A stretch of DNA of 64,000 bases. Origin: Bilabrum cf. latius. Lineage: Eukaryota > Bigyra: Bicosoecida > Bigyra > Bicosoecida. This document shows, piece after piece, positions 1 to 10,800 of this stretch (position 1 is its first letter; each line of letters starts with the position of its first letter). Location of the stretch: assembly GCA_965178125.1 (NCBI GenBank), contig OZ237760.1, positions 620,001-684,000 of the forward strand, in the 5' to 3' direction. The notes under the pieces are model-generated. The model did no database searches. It saw nothing but the letters and a program-made list of their open reading frames with translations, and was not told the origin of the DNA. Made by a program: the position numbers and the translations under genes.

Positions 1-3000
1 CCGCAATTGCACTTCGCACCTATGGCGTGTCGTGTTGGTCTACGGCGGCGCATACTGCGGCCAGTGCACTAATGAGGCTTTCGATCAGGTTCGCCATGTT
101 GTGCTTAGTGCTGCGGCACCCAGATACACCGAGTGCCCTGACTGATCCAGTCGTGCAGCGGATGGCCTTGACGACGATATCGCAGATGACATCAACCTGG
201 AAACGTATCAAGCCTTGATCTTGTTTCTCCTGCGTTGTAGCGCTGCCACCGGAGCTGCTTGCGGCTGATAGTACCTAACAAATGCCGTCCAACTGCACCT
301 GGAGTGTCTTCATCGTGAACAGTAGCTACGAGCATAGCGATTGCTCGAGGTGCTCGTGAACAAGCCGCAGGTCGTGACTGCAACCTTTACCGGTCACTGG
401 TGCATCATCTTCGATCTCAAACTCACTGCCATGCGTGTGGCAATGCTGCCAGCAATCAGATCCGCCACTCGTTGCACCTAGGGCCCCCTCCCCTAGCTAG
501 CTTTCTCTTGCAGTAGCAGCGAGTTTCATGGCGTGGCCGAATTCAATGGCGCTGCATGTTTCAGCGACAGTGCTCAGCCAACCTTGCATCGCACTACCAT
601 CACGATACGGTTCAGATCTGCTCGCTGCGCGAACCATGGACCCAAATGAGCTGGAGCCACTCGCCTGTCCGTGCGACTCTCGGTCGCTAAATGAGATACC
701 AGCTGAGTCAATTTCGGGTGCAAGTATCTCACTTGCCCGCCGTAGCATGCGCACTGCAAGGTCAACCGAGTCGCAACTGGTGTGAAACGAATCGCTCCAA
801 CAGACGCCACGACCCGATGCACCCCCCGTATCGCGGCCGAGTTCGGCTGCACGTCCTTCTCTCAACATCTGCTGGTCTGCAGCTGCAGCTCCCAGCAGCT
901 TCCTCGCATTCCTGACGCAGAGGGTTGCCAACCGGTCTCGAAAGAGCGGCGGGGCCTGCTTGCTTGTAGCTGAAGGGGAATGATGCATGCCTGGAAGTGC
1001 CGGCAGGGGTGCCTCTCTTATTTCAACCGGTGAGTCTGAATACGAGGCCCGGAATGCTCCCTCCTTCTCTATGGACACTGCGTGCGCACCACTCGCACGA
1101 AACAGCTCAAAGATAGCTCCAAGTGGCATGGCAGACAAAGATTCCGCTGGAACCGAATCAAGCTGCCGGCGGAGTTCTGCGGATCGATCCGGCGATGACT
1201 GCGGTGTTTCCACAGCTGATTCCGCACGCTGTAGAATCCACTCGTGGCTGCTGTCCAGGTCGAGCAAGCCTACCAAGCTTAGAGTCACACCACGTGGATG
1301 AGATGCTTGATTGGTGTCGTCTGCGTACTGCTGCTTGGCTGTCTTTCGGTCTGATTTGAGGCTGTCGGGGTCGCTGATTCCGTCGTGGCTGCGTTGCAAG
1401 CTGAACACCCTCACAATCTAGCTGCCAGGCCGCCGAACAACAAAGTAGCTCTTGGATGCGTCGGTGCAAGCTCGGTGCAGAAACGCAGAAACATGGCCAG
1501 GGGTATCAGCACCGCTACCTCCACTGTGGTCCGCTCCTTCCTTGCCAATGCTATGCACCGCAGATCTGCGTGGTATCCCATCCTGTTCACGAGGCACGAT
1601 CGAACATTCGTCTTCGCATGTGCCCGCCGGCTCATCCACTGTCGATTCCACAGATGCGCTGGAGGGCAACGCCAGTGCAGGCAAGCCGTACGATCCACTC
1701 GAGGGCATTGCTTCCACGACTGGCGAGCTCCCGGCAAACTGGAGATCTAGATCAACGCCGACTGATGCAAACCTACCGCTTGGGTGATCGTTTAGCCATG
1801 CATCTAGCTAGCGCATGGCTCCGGCTGCGTTACTGGTGGAAGCCATGTGCCTCGAATCTAGGCTCCCGCGGAGGACCGCCGCGTGCTGCATCGAATGGTA
1901 TGCTAGCTGTGCTCGTCTTACCAACCTGCTTTGATCCCCTGGCACGCTGCCCTTCCGGGTACGCTGCGATGACCCCGTCCTAGTAGGATGCTACCCCGTT
2001 GCGGCGAACAAGCCGTTGTACTCGCCGCTTTTCCAGGCGTCTGCTGGCTGGGCATAGATCGACGATGCTGCGCTGTCATCAGATTCGAATCCGGACGCAG
2101 AATCTAGGTCAATACTGGCTCGTCGTGGGCTGTCAGGTGCAAGCGGCGGCCTAACTGGGTGACAAACGGCTAGACTCGCGGGCTGCACATCCATTGCACT
2201 GACCGATGGAGCCCCTATTGAAACACCTGCGCCAATCTTGCCCCTCGTGTGGTTGACTGCCGCCCCCTTGGCCTTGCCTACAACACCGTCTAGGTCGGTA
2301 GAAGCCGTCTATCCATCAGGCTATCTGGCAACTGGGCCTGTCGCCGGGCCTAAAGAAGCCTGCATGCCACGCTGAGACGCCTCGGTGGAAACTGCAGAGG
2401 CTGTTCCTACCGGTGAGCGGGAAGGCGGAGCATGGCGAGTGGTCGCAACATCAGAACTACCGTAAGCGGAAGAGGCAAGCGGGCCGTCTGATTCAGCACT
2501 CTGACCCCTCGTCTATTCCAGGTTCTGCTCGGCGCTTGAAGGCCGTTTCGTGTCGCTTGGTGGGGTTGCCTGCGCGGCTGCCGCTGACGGTTGCTGCTCA
2601 GTCTCAACCGGTACGCTGACTAGGGCTGGCTCCCGTGCATTGCCCTATGGTTTGACACCGTCACTATCTATGCTATCCGACTACGAAGTGGCGCCTGCCC
2701 CGGTCGGTTTCGATTGCTGGGCCCACGCAGCCCTGGCCAGGCGATCGAGCAAAGAGTGCTGCTCGCCTGCAGCCCCGAGCAGCTATCTCGCAAGCTGGCG
2801 CAAGACAGACGGAGAAGCAAACGAGTACTTGTTAGCAGGTTTATCCGAGATAAGTCTTTGACTACTCTTCAACATCTCTTGGATTGGATCGACGTGTTCC
2901 CGCGGATGCCTTGCTGATGGACCCACGTGGCGCAGCATGTGCCGAATCTCCCCATCATTCGCAACTATCAAGTGAAGCTGCTGCAGCAGCATTGCTTGGC

Positions 3001-3286
3001 TTTCGGTCGATCTGGATTTCGCGGAGCCAAGGACTGAAACCATCAAATCAGCCAGCTGCCGATGGGGAAGGCGGTCAACAAGCAGGGCATCGCCGCCAAG
3101 AGAGTGAACTGCGAGCACTCTTATGCCTGAGACAGGCATGTTCTCTTTCGGTGGTGATCTGTGCCCAGCATTGGTGGCTCCAATCGTGGCTTTATCTAAG
3201 AGCCGACCGGTGGTGGAATGCAGCACAGCCTCTGCGCCTTCTAGACCAGACTCTACCACAGATATGCTGCCTGAGGTTTGAGACAT
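1..3286 (-). CDS. Unrecognised large low-complexity protein (C-terminus beyond window)
   Basis: One minus-strand frame runs from ATG at 3286 to the left edge without any TAA or TGA, giving more than 1,090 codons. An in-frame TGA at 3293-3295 lies just upstream of the ATG. At least 13 in-frame TAG codons are crossed (for example 2783, 2513, 1991, 1418, 497, 326, 275, 20), more than in most genes here. The N-terminal ~170 residues look ordered, with helical stretches rich in Leu and Gln. The middle is Ser/Ala/Gly/Pro-rich and probably disordered. Helical, hydrophobic stretches return near residues 950-1,090. I recognise no domain. The gene is real as judged by frame length and codon use, but its function is unknown. 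The 3' end, further introns and the true length cannot be seen. Confidence 0.7.
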
Positions 3287-3507
3287 ATGGGATCAATCAA
3301 ATATTCCTGGTGTGCTTGTTCTTCTGCATTTAATTCGTCTGGGAGAGAGGCAACACCGATACCGGAATATGACCGGGGCGAAGAAGAGGCCACGTGGCCA
3401 CAAGCAGCAGTGGTTCTTGAGAACGAGCGACTCAAGCCAGGGTCACCAGCGTGGAAAATTTAGAGCGCAGTGTAGTGAATCATAGACAAACGATATGCAA
3501 GACCCGC

Positions 3508-5031
3508 TCAGCCCCTTCCGCGACCTGCCCGCTGCTGCCCACCTTTCGATCCCGGCCTCCGCCCTCCCTGCACCGGTTGACCACCTTGCGCCCTCGACGA
3601 CTAGATCTACGACCTCCCACTACCATGCGATGCACCCTTCGACACACCACCTCTCCCAGCAGCACCTTTGCCCCGCTAGATCCCTGCTGCCTTGCTGGCC
3701 TCTTCTACCGTCCACACGCGCTCCCCCACCGGAAGGCTCCCAGAGTCCAGTGCCCTCGCGAACTCGATCTCGGTGAACTCCAGGGCCCGAGCTGCCTCCA
3801 GATGCATCCTCTGCTGCTTCAGCAGGTCGATAAGCCTCATTTGTCTCTTGAAACCCTCCATCAGATGCGCCCGCTGTCTCTCAAGCACCCTCACCTGCTT
3901 CCTCAATGCATCCACACCCTGGGTCGCGTCGTGCACTGACCGCTTGCGTCGCTCCTGCTCCTGCTTTAATTGCTCCCTGAGAGCCTCACACTCCTCGGTC
4001 TTACGACGAAGACGGGTTTCCAGCAGCTAACGCTCCCGATCGCCTCCCGATGCTGCCTTGCGCTGCTCCCTGGCCGCCTGCTCCATCGACTTGGCCTCGG
4101 TCGTGGCCTGGCCGGCCCGCTATCTAAGTCGATCCGCTTCTTCCATTGCGCGGCGTCGGGCGGCTTCGCTGGTATCCAAGCGCTTTCTCAAAGCATCGGC
4201 GTCCCTCCTGGCCTCCCTCGCCGCACTCGTCACATCCTTGAGCCTCCGGGTTGCTGCCAGGCGGGCGGTCGTTGCCTCCCTAACATCGCCCCTCAAGGCC
4301 TCCGCCTCAGCCTGCAGGAGCCTCACGGCGGTCTCCGGGGGCACGTCTGGGTGCAACTGAAGGGGTGGGCGGGACGGCGCAGCTCTGCCCTGGTCTTCGG
4401 TGTGATGAGTGTAGGCGGACGCTGGCCTGGTGCTGCTCGCCTCTGTGCGCTTGGCACGCTTGGACGAGGTGTACCTGGATGACGCCAACAAGGCTGCCTA
4501 GCGCGATCCGTGTGCGTGATCCCCGGCTCCGCTGGAGTCTGGGTCGTTACCTTCATCAGATCTATCTGACCGTCCAGGTCTGTCTGGAACGCCCTATCCA
4601 CCAACACGCTGCTTCTGGGCCCGAAGTCGTCGCGCGCCGCCAGCTCTAGGCTTCGGTATAGCACTTGCTGGCATTTGTCCGGGCTTGCTTCTGCGTGCTT
4701 GCTCTGATACGGCGCTTTCACGCTACTCTTCGGCTGCATGTCTTCCGGTTGCAGCTGTGCGCCCGAAGGTTGCATGCCCTGAGTTGCTTGCATTGTTCGA
4801 AAGCGTAGATCCACCAACAGCACTCAGAAGCTGTTTAGCATATTCTCGATCATCTGCTGTAAGCTCATCCGCCGAATCGAACAGCGTGGCTTGGCCACTT
4901 GTGGACGGTTTGAATGCAGCATTGCTGGCAGTGCCTGCGTCGCGGTCTAGCTCCTCATTTAACCTACGCAGCTATCGTTCTCGGTCTATAACCGACTGCG
5001 GCATACGCATCACGCTATCATCTTCCTCCAT
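3508..5031 (-). CDS. TEX9: TEX9-like coiled-coil protein
   Basis: Predicted 507 aa, single exon, ATG at 5031, TGA at 3508-3510; an upstream in-frame TAA at 5146 bounds the frame. Nine in-frame TAG codons are read as Gln. The N-terminus carries the short helical element RERQLRRLNEELD, where the Q is TAG; this resembles the start of animal TEX9. Residues ~175-430 form a long Ala/Arg/Glu coiled coil. It ends in a conserved block containing LIDLLKQQRMHLEAA and FTEIEFARAL, which matches the TEX9 C-terminal signature (established knowledge, recalled, not searched). A short Gly/Ser/Arg tail follows. TEX9 proteins associate with centriolar satellites and ciliated cells, so a centriole or cilium role is inferred. 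The gene is tandem with the minus-strand gene at 1-3286, 221 bp apart. Confidence 0.7.
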
Positions 5032-5188
5032 TCTAACCTGAAGCGTGATTCTGTCGAACTGCAACTTGTGTTGGCGCCGCGCACATATCGATGTTGCGGA
5101 ACTATACGGCTGTGGACTTGTGGACGGCCATGACAAACAAATTGCTTAACAGTACAAGGTGGGCCCAACGCGCCGCTGAAACAAGTCA

Positions 5189-6095
5189 TCATGTCCTGCA
5201 GAACAACCCGGTGATCACTTTCTCGAACACCATGACCGCGCCTAGCACAAGAGCAATCGCCTCGCTGAACGACCAGGTGAGGCCCCCGGCAACCCCTGCC
5301 ACCGACAGGTCGGGCACCACCAGCTTCAATTCGCCGTTCCATCACACTGCAGTATACGCAAAGCACCCAAAAAAGAGCGTATGAGCGTAGAACATGCCCA
5401 GAAGCACCCCCAGCTAGGACTGGAAGCTTTTCCTCTCCTCCTTCGTTTCTGCCACTATGTCCACCGCGGCATCAACACACTCGCAACAGCTACTCAGAAT
5501 CAGCACGAAAGCCGCCCCGCACAACAGAGCGGCAGGTATCTGCGTAAAGGCCAGATACCCGCAGAACCCCACCAGCGTGCTGATCTCAGCCTGCGCCAGT
5601 CCCTTGGAGAACGCTGCCCCCTCCGGCCAGCCCCTCATACTGTTTGTAGACTTTATGGCTACTCTCACTGGCCCAATCGTCGCGTGGCACCTGGAGTCCA
5701 CGCAGTACGCGATCGAGCAGCATGGTGGAGAGGAGTGGAACACGCGGACCGTGACGGTCCCGCTATCCATCGAATGCTCTCTATTGTCGTTCATCACGGT
5801 GAGCACGCAGGCAGAGCCTGCGCCAGGTATCTCAGTAGGGCTTTGGGCATCAACAACTTTCAGACATAGTTGCTTCGTTCCAATAGAACCAGCAGTGCAA
5901 TTGTATTTGCTCGTGACAACCAATAGCCGTTGCGTCTGTGGTGACACACCACCGGTGGGTCTCAAGATTGCTTCGCTGGACTCGGCACATACCGGATACG
6001 TACCGAGAGAGCCCCTCGAGTAGAACAGTGAATTGCGTGCTGTATGCCCAAGGATTGCACGCTGGTCTCCGACAACCACCGCTGCGGTCTACATG
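5189..6095 (-). CDS. Possible multipass membrane protein, uncertain gene model
   Basis: A minus-strand frame from a possible ATG at 6095 (codon 2 is TAG) encodes a Cys-rich, soluble ~155-residue region. At least two hydrophobic segments follow, near 5575-5490 and 5410-5350. The frame meets TGA at 5342-5344, then continues in phase with a further hydrophobic stretch (WNGELKLVVPDLS, then a run rich in G, A, L, V and I) up to TGA at 5189-5191. Either the protein ends at 5342 and the later similarity to a membrane segment is chance, or an intron or a disrupted codon lies here. A possible short upstream exon (6160-6122) ends at a GTAAGG donor. No family was recognised. The N-terminal boundary, introns and the status of the internal TGA are unresolved. 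Confidence 0.35.
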
Positions 6096-6353
6096 GCAAC
6101 CAAGGTAAGACAAACCTTACCGCCAGCCAACAGTCCCCTGTACCACGGAAGCTCGAAATCCATGGAAGCAGAATATAGATTGTTATAATGTACACTTCTC
6201 TGCTTGCGTGGCATCACTCGCGAACGTGATCTTCGTGGTGCAGTGGTGGGCATCAAGTAGCAGCTACACTTCGCTCCGAACGGATCCTCGTCCATCATCG
6301 AACAACAAAACGCGCCATTCGTAAAATGAAATGCAACCGTAGCCTGTAACTAC

Positions 6354-7548
6354 TCATTCAGTAGGCTTGTCCCACTGGGTGCGGCCGTCCTCGTGCCCAT
6401 AGTACGTGTCGCCATCACCGTCCTGGTACGCCGTCCACCCAGCGGGCAGGGCATCCTCAGCGGCATCCTCTGGTGCAGGAGCCGGTGCCTCTGCTCCTGC
6501 CTCTGCCACAGGCCTATCCCACTGGGTGCGGCCGTCCTCGTGCCCGTAGTAGGTGTCGCCGTCGCCATCCTGGTAGGCAGACCATCCCGGTGGCAGCTCG
6601 TCTTCGCCGCCACCCCCGGACTCGGAAGCAGCGGGCGATGCGGCAGCTGGCGACGCTGCCTCCTCCTCCTCCTTGACGGCGGCGGCGGCAGCAGCGGGTT
6701 CCGCAGGCGCCGCGCCATCCTCTGCCTCTCCCTCCTCGTCCTCGTCCTCATCGTACACGTTGAGGGCCTTCGCGAACGCCACACGGGAGGCTGCCGTGGA
6801 TCCCATGGAGAGAAGAGTGGGCTATCCCCTCGCCTTGGCCAGCTGCTCCTCTGTGAACTCCCTCTTATTCTTGGTCGCCATTTTGAGGCCCAGCTGCGGA
6901 CCGTCCCACTCCGGCATCTTCTGCCTCACTGTCCTTCCGAGAGCGTGGATGTGCAGAGTGACTCCGGCGATATTTTTCTTATCGTACAGATCCGGCGTGG
7001 AGAACATTTCGAATTCATTCACGCCAAATGCGCGCGCGGCTTTCAAGTAGTTGCTGACGTTTTCCTGCGAGCACGAGCAGAAGCTATTCAGGGCCACCAA
7101 AAGTACGCCAAGGCATTCAAACATGCACAACAACATGGAATGCGCATGTGTTAACAGACGCCCAACTTTGGATGTGGCCTCACCATTTGCTTGAACTTGC
7201 TGGTTTTGCTGAGGCTGATCTTTGGGACACTTTTCGGACGAAGTTTATTGATTAGCCTGCGAGTCTTGATACGGATTAGAGCGTTCTAAATAAACTGTCC
7301 GAAGTGGTAGGGATGGCTTGTTTTCCCTCTGTTGATCAACACGAATCAAACGGCAACATTGACAAAAGATGAAAAACGTAGCTTTACCGTCTGTAGAACG
7401 ATTCAACTCACCTACATAGCATGACACCATCTCGGAGACTATCTTCATACGTTTCCTGCTGGAACTCCTTGCCAGTCACAGCTTCAATCCACTGCTCAAA
7501 AGGATCCACGAAATGGTCGACACTTGGCAAGCATACAGTTTGACTCAT
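6354..7548 (-). CDS. Calponin-homology domain protein with calponin-like repeat and two WW domains
   Basis: Three exons (7548-7412, 7256-7184, 7064-6354) give 306 aa and end in TGA. Introns 7257-7411 and 7065-7183 have GTGAG donors and CTCGCAG acceptors. Residues ~15-140 are a transgelin/calponin-type CH domain: QWIEAVTGKEF, LRDGVMLCRLINKL, NVSNYLKAARAFGV, DLYDKKN, IHALGR, EFTEEQLAKA. Directly after it, ARG-TAG-PTLLSMGSTAAS aligns with the calponin repeat (GQ..I.LQMGT.KGAS), so the TAG (6822-6824) sits at the conserved Gln. An acidic and Ala-rich linker leads to two WW domains with almost identical cores (AYQDGDGDTYYGHEDGRTQW). CH domains of this kind bind actin; WW domains bind proline-rich ligands. 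A cytoskeletal adaptor is inferred. It is divergent from DNA ligase IV, 269 bp apart. Confidence 0.88.
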
Positions 7549-7817
7549 TCAGAGCAGCAAATAAGACTTTACCAGCTAGACGAACCCCTTACCTCCTATG
7601 CTTCCCGTTCTGCCTTTGCATCGCGCTGCTGACTTGCTGCTGCCATGGTTTTTTGAGATACGAATGGATCGGGTCCCGCGGGTGGGCCCATGATGTGGTT
7701 CCGTATTTGCGCGGCGCCTATAACCGAGCACCTCCTTCGGAATTGGCCAGACTGTGCAGACAGCAAGTCTATTGATAGCATCGCCGATATTTTTGCTTAC
7801 TTTCCGCTGATTTTATC

Positions 7818-10800
7818 ATGAGCTCTGGCCCGGGGAACCGCAGCCTCCCATTCTCTGTGTTTTGCATTCGTTTAGAACGAATACTGGAAGTCAAGAAGTC
7901 GGGGTCCCGGTCGATTCAAGATAAACGACGAGCAATCCTGTTCCCCAAAAGTATGATTGAAATGTGGCGGTCTTGGCCTGCTGATGCCGAAGCTGGAACC
8001 GCTCGGTCTGATGATCCCGCCGGAAGCGAACTGGCCCCAGAACGCCAAAGCATAGGTGACATCGCGCCGTATATTCGGCTACTGCTGCCGCAAGAATCAC
8101 ACAGAAACTTTGGTATGAAAGAAAAAAGTCTTGCAGCTGCATTCGCTAATGCGCTCTAGCGAAATAGCCTGCAGAAGACGCTTGAAGATGCAAAAAAGTA
8201 CATTGGCAACTTTGGCGCTGCCGTCGAGAAGTACGTGGACGCCGCTGGAGAGCGCTCGCTGTTTCGTTCGTACCGCCCAGACATTCGTAGTAAGGATATT
8301 CTCGAGGCGTGGAAGAAGCCGCGTCGTCGGGGGGTCCTCACCGTGGCAGAAGTGGACCACATGCTGCATCGGCTGCATGTGGTGAATCGATCGGGCAGCA
8401 ACACAGACAAGTCGGAGAAGCGCTAGGCGATCATGCGAGAGGCGGTCCGGGCTATGGCCCCGTGGGAGCTCAGGTGGTTTGTCAGCATCATCCTTAAATT
8501 CCTACACATTAAGATGGACTATAGAAGCATCCTTCCCGCCCTCCACCCCGACGCTCTCACGGTGTTTCAAAGCAACGCGGACCTTAATGATGTCTGCTAC
8601 AGTGAGACGCTGCGCGACCCCACCCAGAAAGCATTCAGCAGCGTGAAGCCATTCAACATGATCATGCCAATGCTGGCGGAAAGGGTGCACTCCAGGTTGG
8701 CACAGTCTGAGCATGAGACCATGCGCCGGGCATGTCTCTGGTTCACAAAATCATACGATGACCCAGCTGCGGGTGGCATGGCTACCACTGGCGCTGCTGC
8801 CATGATGGACGATTTCGATGGCCTGTTGGGAGACACGGGCGCAGGGCCGATCGAGGAAGATGATGAAGAGGCAGTCCGCACGCGCGATCTTGGCTGGTTG
8901 CAGAGGCGCCACCAGGGTGGTTTCTTTGTTGAGGACAAGCTGGACGGGTTCAGACTGTTGATCCACAAACGGCTGCCACTAGCTGCTGGCGGTGGGGCCT
9001 CCTCAGCTCCGACTGCGTCGTCCTCATCATCCTCTGCTGCTGCTGCAGCTGCTGCCTCTGGACCATCACAGCCTGGTCTGCTTGCTGGGGTTGGTGCCTA
9101 GTCCGAAGTCATGTGCTTTAGTAGGATGCGAATCGTAGAGAGCAAGTTCTGTGCAGTTTTGCAGGACCACGTTCGGCAAAGCGTACGAGCTGGTGATGCC
9201 GTGATCGACGGCGAGCTGCTGGTGGTGGACGCGTCTGGCGTCCCTTTGGACAAGCAGCTGCTGCGGCCGGTCGCAGGCGTAGAAGTGGAGGCAATCAAAT
9301 CGCACAGGGAGGGTCATACCGGTAGCTCCTCATCAACTTCGTCCTCGAGCTCATCCGCAAAGCCGTCGCCATACAGACATGGTGCATCGCTTGCGGCTGG
9401 GACTGGCTTCATGGGCGGCGGTTTTGGCGGCGTGTACGGCGGGTCACAGGGCGAGGAGGAGCCCCTCCTTCCGGCTGGTGCGCCCATCGATCCCATGGAT
9501 GACGACTTTTAGCGACTGCGGGGCCTCGCGTGGAGCAAGCGCGGTCAGTCCGATCCTGAAGGTGCAGCGAGGGCAGGCAAAGCAGGGCGCCTATCTAAGA
9601 GAAAGCAGCCGCGCAAGCACACTACCATGCGCGTAGCGCAAGAATTTGGTCCTGATGGCGACATGGGCGCAAGCATGCTGGCCGAGCGTGGCGACAGTGA
9701 TGATCGTGACGAGGACGCCGATGAGGATGAGGACAAAGACGAGGCCGGTGGGAACAAGGCAGCCGCGGGTGGCAACGGCGACTTCAACTGGGACGCGGCC
9801 GGCCTGCACCTGCAGCACGTGGCGTTCGACGTGCTCTTTGTAGATAAATGGGACGAGGGCAGGATCAAAGCAGAGTGCAAGCCTGGCCTAATTGCCCAGC
9901 TCGAGCTCCTGAGGAAGACCTCGGGGGCGCAGAAGGGCCAGCTGCCCACGGGTGACCTCACTCGACTGCCGCAGTGGCAGCGCAACATCCTCCTGCGAGC
10001 CTTGGTACGGCCCGCCCCGGGGCGTATCCACCTGCACGAATCCACTTGGGTCAGCTCTCACGCACCACGGGAGGTGCTGGACAGCCTGCCAGCCGGCAGC
10101 AGCGACATCGACATCATGGCTAGGCACCTAGGCATGCTGTACACCAAGGCAAGCGAAGCAAAGCTAGAGGGCATCATGCTGAAACGATCCGATGCCACGT
10201 ATGAGCTCGGTGATCGCTCCAGGAAGTGGCAGAAGCTGAAGCCGGAGTACGTGCCTGGCGCCATGGACACACTCGACCTGGCGGTCCTGGGCGCATGCTA
10301 CAGTTCGGGCCGGTCTGCCGGCCGCAGGGGGCTCACTGGACTGACTCACTTCATCGTCGGCTGCAGGGTTGAGTCTCCTGGGGAAAGGATCCGGTTTGCG
10401 CCGTGTGGGAGGGTCGGCACGGGGTACACGTTTGATGAGCTTCGTTAGATCCAGACGAGGCTGACCCGCTGCATGGTGCAGAGGCAGCTGCCGCCCGGTG
10501 CCAGGCGATCCGGAGCTGAAGGCTCTGCAGATCTGCCAAAGGAGCTGTTCGGCGAGTCGCGGTTTACTCCCGACCACCAGCCCGACTTTTACGTGAGGCC
10601 AGAGGCGATCCACAACACCGTGGTGGTGGAGGTAATGGCATCGCAAGTGCGCGAGTCAGACGAGTTCGGTGCCGGCTTCACGCTGCTCTTTCCACGGGTA
10701 GAAGATGTGCGTCGTCCGCAGGTGGGGTCGGCAGAGGTAGATGCAGTGGACGAAGATGGTAGTATGCAGGCCGTCAGCTTGCGAGACCCGAGAGACAAGG

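Noticed and set aside
2080-2100. tRNA B-box-like GATTCGAATCC
   Set aside because: Lies inside a coding frame and no cloverleaf or A box can be drawn around it.
5457-6023. 188-aa plus-strand ORF
   Set aside because: Overlaps the minus-strand membrane-like frame; no signal peptide, domain or coding-like composition of its own.
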